Part shown: piece after piece, positions 6,300 through 7,645 of the stretch
How the letters are laid out: each line of letters starts with the position of its first letter
Position numbering within the stretch: the first letter of the stretch is position 1
From: Candidatus Zixiibacteriota bacterium
GTDB lineage: Bacteria; Zixibacteria; MSB-5A5; WJJR01
NCBI GenBank assembly: GCA_020058315.1
Contig: JAGVEK010000462.1
Location: forward strand, 1 to 7,645
Direction of reading: 5' to 3'
Length of the DNA stretch: 7,645 bases
Notes under the pieces: model-generated
Seen by the model: only the letters and a program-made list of their open reading frames with translations
Database searches by the model: none
Told to the model about the DNA's origin: nothing
Program-made: the position numbers and the translations under genes

Positions 6300-6333
6300 C
6301 CAAGCTGGACTCGCTCCGGTGGGTTACCCAGCA
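6300..6333 (-). repeat. Dispersed hairpin repeat, partial copy C, inverted
   Basis: Read on the minus strand from 6333, this gives TGCTGGGTAACCCACC, then GGAGCGAGTCCAGCTTGG. That matches the 5' part of copy A (from 1876) with two substitutions in the centre of the first block, and one gap plus a few changes after it. The conserved 3' end (GCGGATGGTGGG) is not recognisable beyond it. It faces copy B head to head, 42 bp away. Confidence 0.6.
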
Positions 6334-6409
6334 TCACGGAGACATGGCAGTGACCGGCGGCACGGTCATTCCGCCCGCCACTCACTTCAAGCAGAGTATG
6401 CACCGTTCG

Positions 6410-6483
6410 CGGTTGCCACTCGTCCCGGAAAGCGGTTCATTTGTTCCGGCAACCGAGGCGTGGGAGATCGACAGGCACGCCTC
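6410..6483 (+). promoter_or_regulatory. Structured leader before the glycosyltransferase gene
   Basis: CGGTTGCC (6410-6417) pairs perfectly with GGCAACCG (6448-6455), enclosing CCGGAA (6425-6430) with TTCCGG (6444-6449), which partly competes with it. GAGGCGTG (6455-6462) then pairs with CACGCCTC (6476-6483). The last stem ends 23 bp before ATG 6507, just ahead of a weak AAGG (6492-6495). These could be a structured 5' leader or protein-binding sites. No known riboswitch was recognised. Confidence 0.42.
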
Positions 6484-6506
6484 TGTATTCATAAGGCCGC
6501 GCCCGA

Positions 6507-7645
6507 ATGAACAAGTCCAGCACACCCGCGCGACGAGACAAACCCCGTACATTGAGGCGTTCCGCCCGTACCGGTCTGACCCTCGAAGACTGGATACTGG
6601 CCGCAGGAATCGTTGTCGCGATTATCATCTTCATCATCCAGACACGGAATCTGTGGTTTACCCAGGACGATGCGTTTATTTCATACCGCTACGCCGCCAA
6701 TGCGCTTCGGGGAGACGGACTCGTCTTCAATGCAGGGGAGCATGTCGAAGGATACACCAACTTCCTCTGGGTCATTCTGCTGGTTCTCGCGGGAAGCATT
6801 GGGCTCGCGTTCGACCCAGTAGCAAAGGCCCTGGGCCTGGCGTCCGGAATTGGGCTGATCATCCTCACAGGAATATGGGTCCGTGCCGCTTGGCGTGAAC
6901 TTCGCTGGGGGAATGGGCTTGGACCAGCCGTCGCCGCGTCCCTGATCGTAGCCGCCAACGGTTCCCTCGCCTACTGGGCTGTATCGGGACTTGAGACCGC
7001 GTGGTTTGCGCTGTGGGTCAGTCTGGCCGTCTGGTGGTGGGTGCGCCATTCATGGCTGGTCGTCCCAGCGCTGGCCATCGCCTGCCTCAGTCGCCCGGAA
7101 GGAGCGCTGATATGGGGTTTGCTCGTCCTTGCCGAGTGGTTCTGGGGGGACGGCCTGCCACGGGCCATTCGTCTCGCCGCTGGTGGAATCATCCTGCTGT
7201 CACCGTATGCGGCATTCAAACTCTGGTACTACGGTTCGTTGCTTCCGAACCCATTCTATGCGAAGACCGGACTGGGAGCAGAATACCTCCAAAGCGGTCT
7301 TGATTATGCCTGGCTGTACATGCGCGAGTACGGCTTGTATGGAGTGACCGCGGCGCTGGCACTTCTTGCTCTCCGAATCTTGCCCCGTCGGTGGCGGGCC
7401 ATTCCGCTTGTCTGGCTGGTCTACTTGGTGTACGTCGTCTTTATCGGGGGAGACGTTCTTAAGGCCCATCGATTCTTCGTCCCTGGAACCGGCCTCCTCG
7501 TGTTGTCGATGCTGGTTGGGTTGGGCTGGTTTGTTCGCAAGGCAAGTCCGGCCAGGATTGCCAACTGGGTGACCGCAGCCGCGGGCACTGGCCTGGCGGT
7601 GTGGATCTTCATGGCTACAGGCAGATCGTTGGTCCCGATCTGCTA
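6507..7645 (+). CDS. Polytopic membrane glycosyltransferase (GT-C type), 3' end missing
   Basis: The frame is open from ATG 6507 to the window edge (379 codons) without a stop. A basic N-terminus (RRDKPRTLRRSAR) precedes a first membrane span (~29-45), then LWFTQDDAFISYRYAANALR with the paired acidic residues D54-D55, and GLVFNAGEHVEGYTNFLW (from G71). Many hydrophobic spans follow, with ISRPEGAL-like LSRPEGALIWGL and LLPNPFYAKT loops, and IGGDVLKAHRFFVP (GGD at 314-316). A DD motif in the first extracytoplasmic loop is the hallmark of GT-C enzymes using polyprenyl-phosphate sugar donors. The EGYTNFLW and GGD---RF-VP motifs resemble the arabinosyltransferase-like/AftB group and related uncharacterised proteins. 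It probably adds a sugar to an envelope glycan or protein on the outer face of the inner membrane. Donor and acceptor are unknown. AAGG at 6492-6495 is a weak ribosome-binding site. Confidence 0.85.
   Translation, partial: MNKSSTPARRDKPRTLRRSARTGLTLEDWILAAGIVVAIIIFIIQTRNLWFTQDDAFISYRYAANALRGDGLVFNAGEHVEGYTNFLWVILLVLAGSIGLAFDPVAKALGLASGIGLIILTGIWVRAAWRELRWGNGLGPAVAASLIVAANGSLAYWAVSGLETAWFALWVSLAVWWWVRHSWLVVPALAIACLSRPEGALIWGLLVLAEWFWGDGLPRAIRLAAGGIILLSPYAAFKLWYYGSLLPNPFYAKTGLGAEYLQSGLDYAWLYMREYGLYGVTAALALLALRILPRRWRAIPLVWLVYLVYVVFIGGDVLKAHRFFVPGTGLLVLSMLVGLGWFVRKASPARIANWVTAAAGTGLAVWIFMATGRSLVPIC

Larger units (their letters stand above)
6137..6506. other. Non-coding interval with repeats and a structured leader
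   Basis: I see no credible gene in these 370 bases; open frames crossing them have no recognisable protein character. The left half holds two oppositely oriented copies of the hairpin repeat, with a small hairpin GCATC (6267-6271) / GATGC (6276-6280) between them. The right half has TGACCG (6351-6356) / CGGTCA (6363-6368) and the leader inverted repeats listed separately. No intrinsic terminator with a T run follows the HD-GYP gene. Confidence 0.6.

Noticed and set aside
6161..6898. A 245-codon plus-strand open frame across the repeats into the glycosyltransferase
   Set aside because: It is arginine-, histidine- and proline-rich without domain character. The frame starting at 6507 gives a clear membrane enzyme over the same DNA.
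1..7645. CRISPR array, tRNA, rRNA, prophage or insertion sequence
   Set aside because: No regularly spaced direct repeats, no cloverleaf or rRNA-like sequence, and no transposase, integrase or phage gene was seen on either strand.

Overview
The window is ordinary-looking bacterial chromosome of moderately high GC. All six recognisable genes, plus one broken gene, lie on the + strand. An Mla-type lipid transporter and two exported thioredoxin-fold proteins point to a two-membrane (Gram-negative type) cell. I cannot place the phylum from sequence alone. A little-studied or uncultivated didermal lineage would fit, but this is weak inference.

Layout: (1) 1-231 is the C-terminal tail of the replicative DNA polymerase III alpha subunit (dnaE). 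(2) 297-875 encodes an exported thioredoxin-fold protein with a CGWC active site. (3) 876-1165 is a non-coding leader with a palindrome and a two-part hairpin ending in a T7 run. (4) 1166-1773 is a membrane-anchored TlpA-like thioredoxin broken by one missing C exactly inside its CGPC active-site codons, followed by a strong intrinsic terminator. (5) 1876-1930 carries one copy of a dispersed hairpin repeat. (6) 2031-2804 and 2807-3553 form an mlaE-mlaF pair, the permease and ATPase of an MCE-type phospholipid transporter, without an adjacent mlaD. (7) 3604-3690 holds three consecutive complementary arms that can form two mutually exclusive hairpins. (8) 3827-4384 is a corrinoid adenosyltransferase (CobO/BtuR family) whose ribosome-binding site lies in a small hairpin. 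(9) 4562-6136 is a REC-GAF-HD-GYP response regulator predicted to degrade cyclic di-GMP. (10) 6137-6506 is non-coding and holds two more copies of the hairpin repeat in opposite orientations, plus a structured leader. (11) From 6507 to the window end runs a multi-membrane-span glycosyltransferase of the type using polyprenyl-phosphate sugars, incomplete at its 3' end.

The genes do not form one pathway. Envelope upkeep is a loose common theme: periplasmic thiol-disulfide proteins, lipid transport and a membrane glycosyltransferase. The cobalamin enzyme and the c-di-GMP regulator appear to be separate units. I found no convincing new multi-gene system. The most unusual content is non-coding: a repeat family whose stem changes sequence while keeping its pairing, an attenuator-like triple-arm element after mlaF, and a terminator-like leader before the TlpA-like gene.
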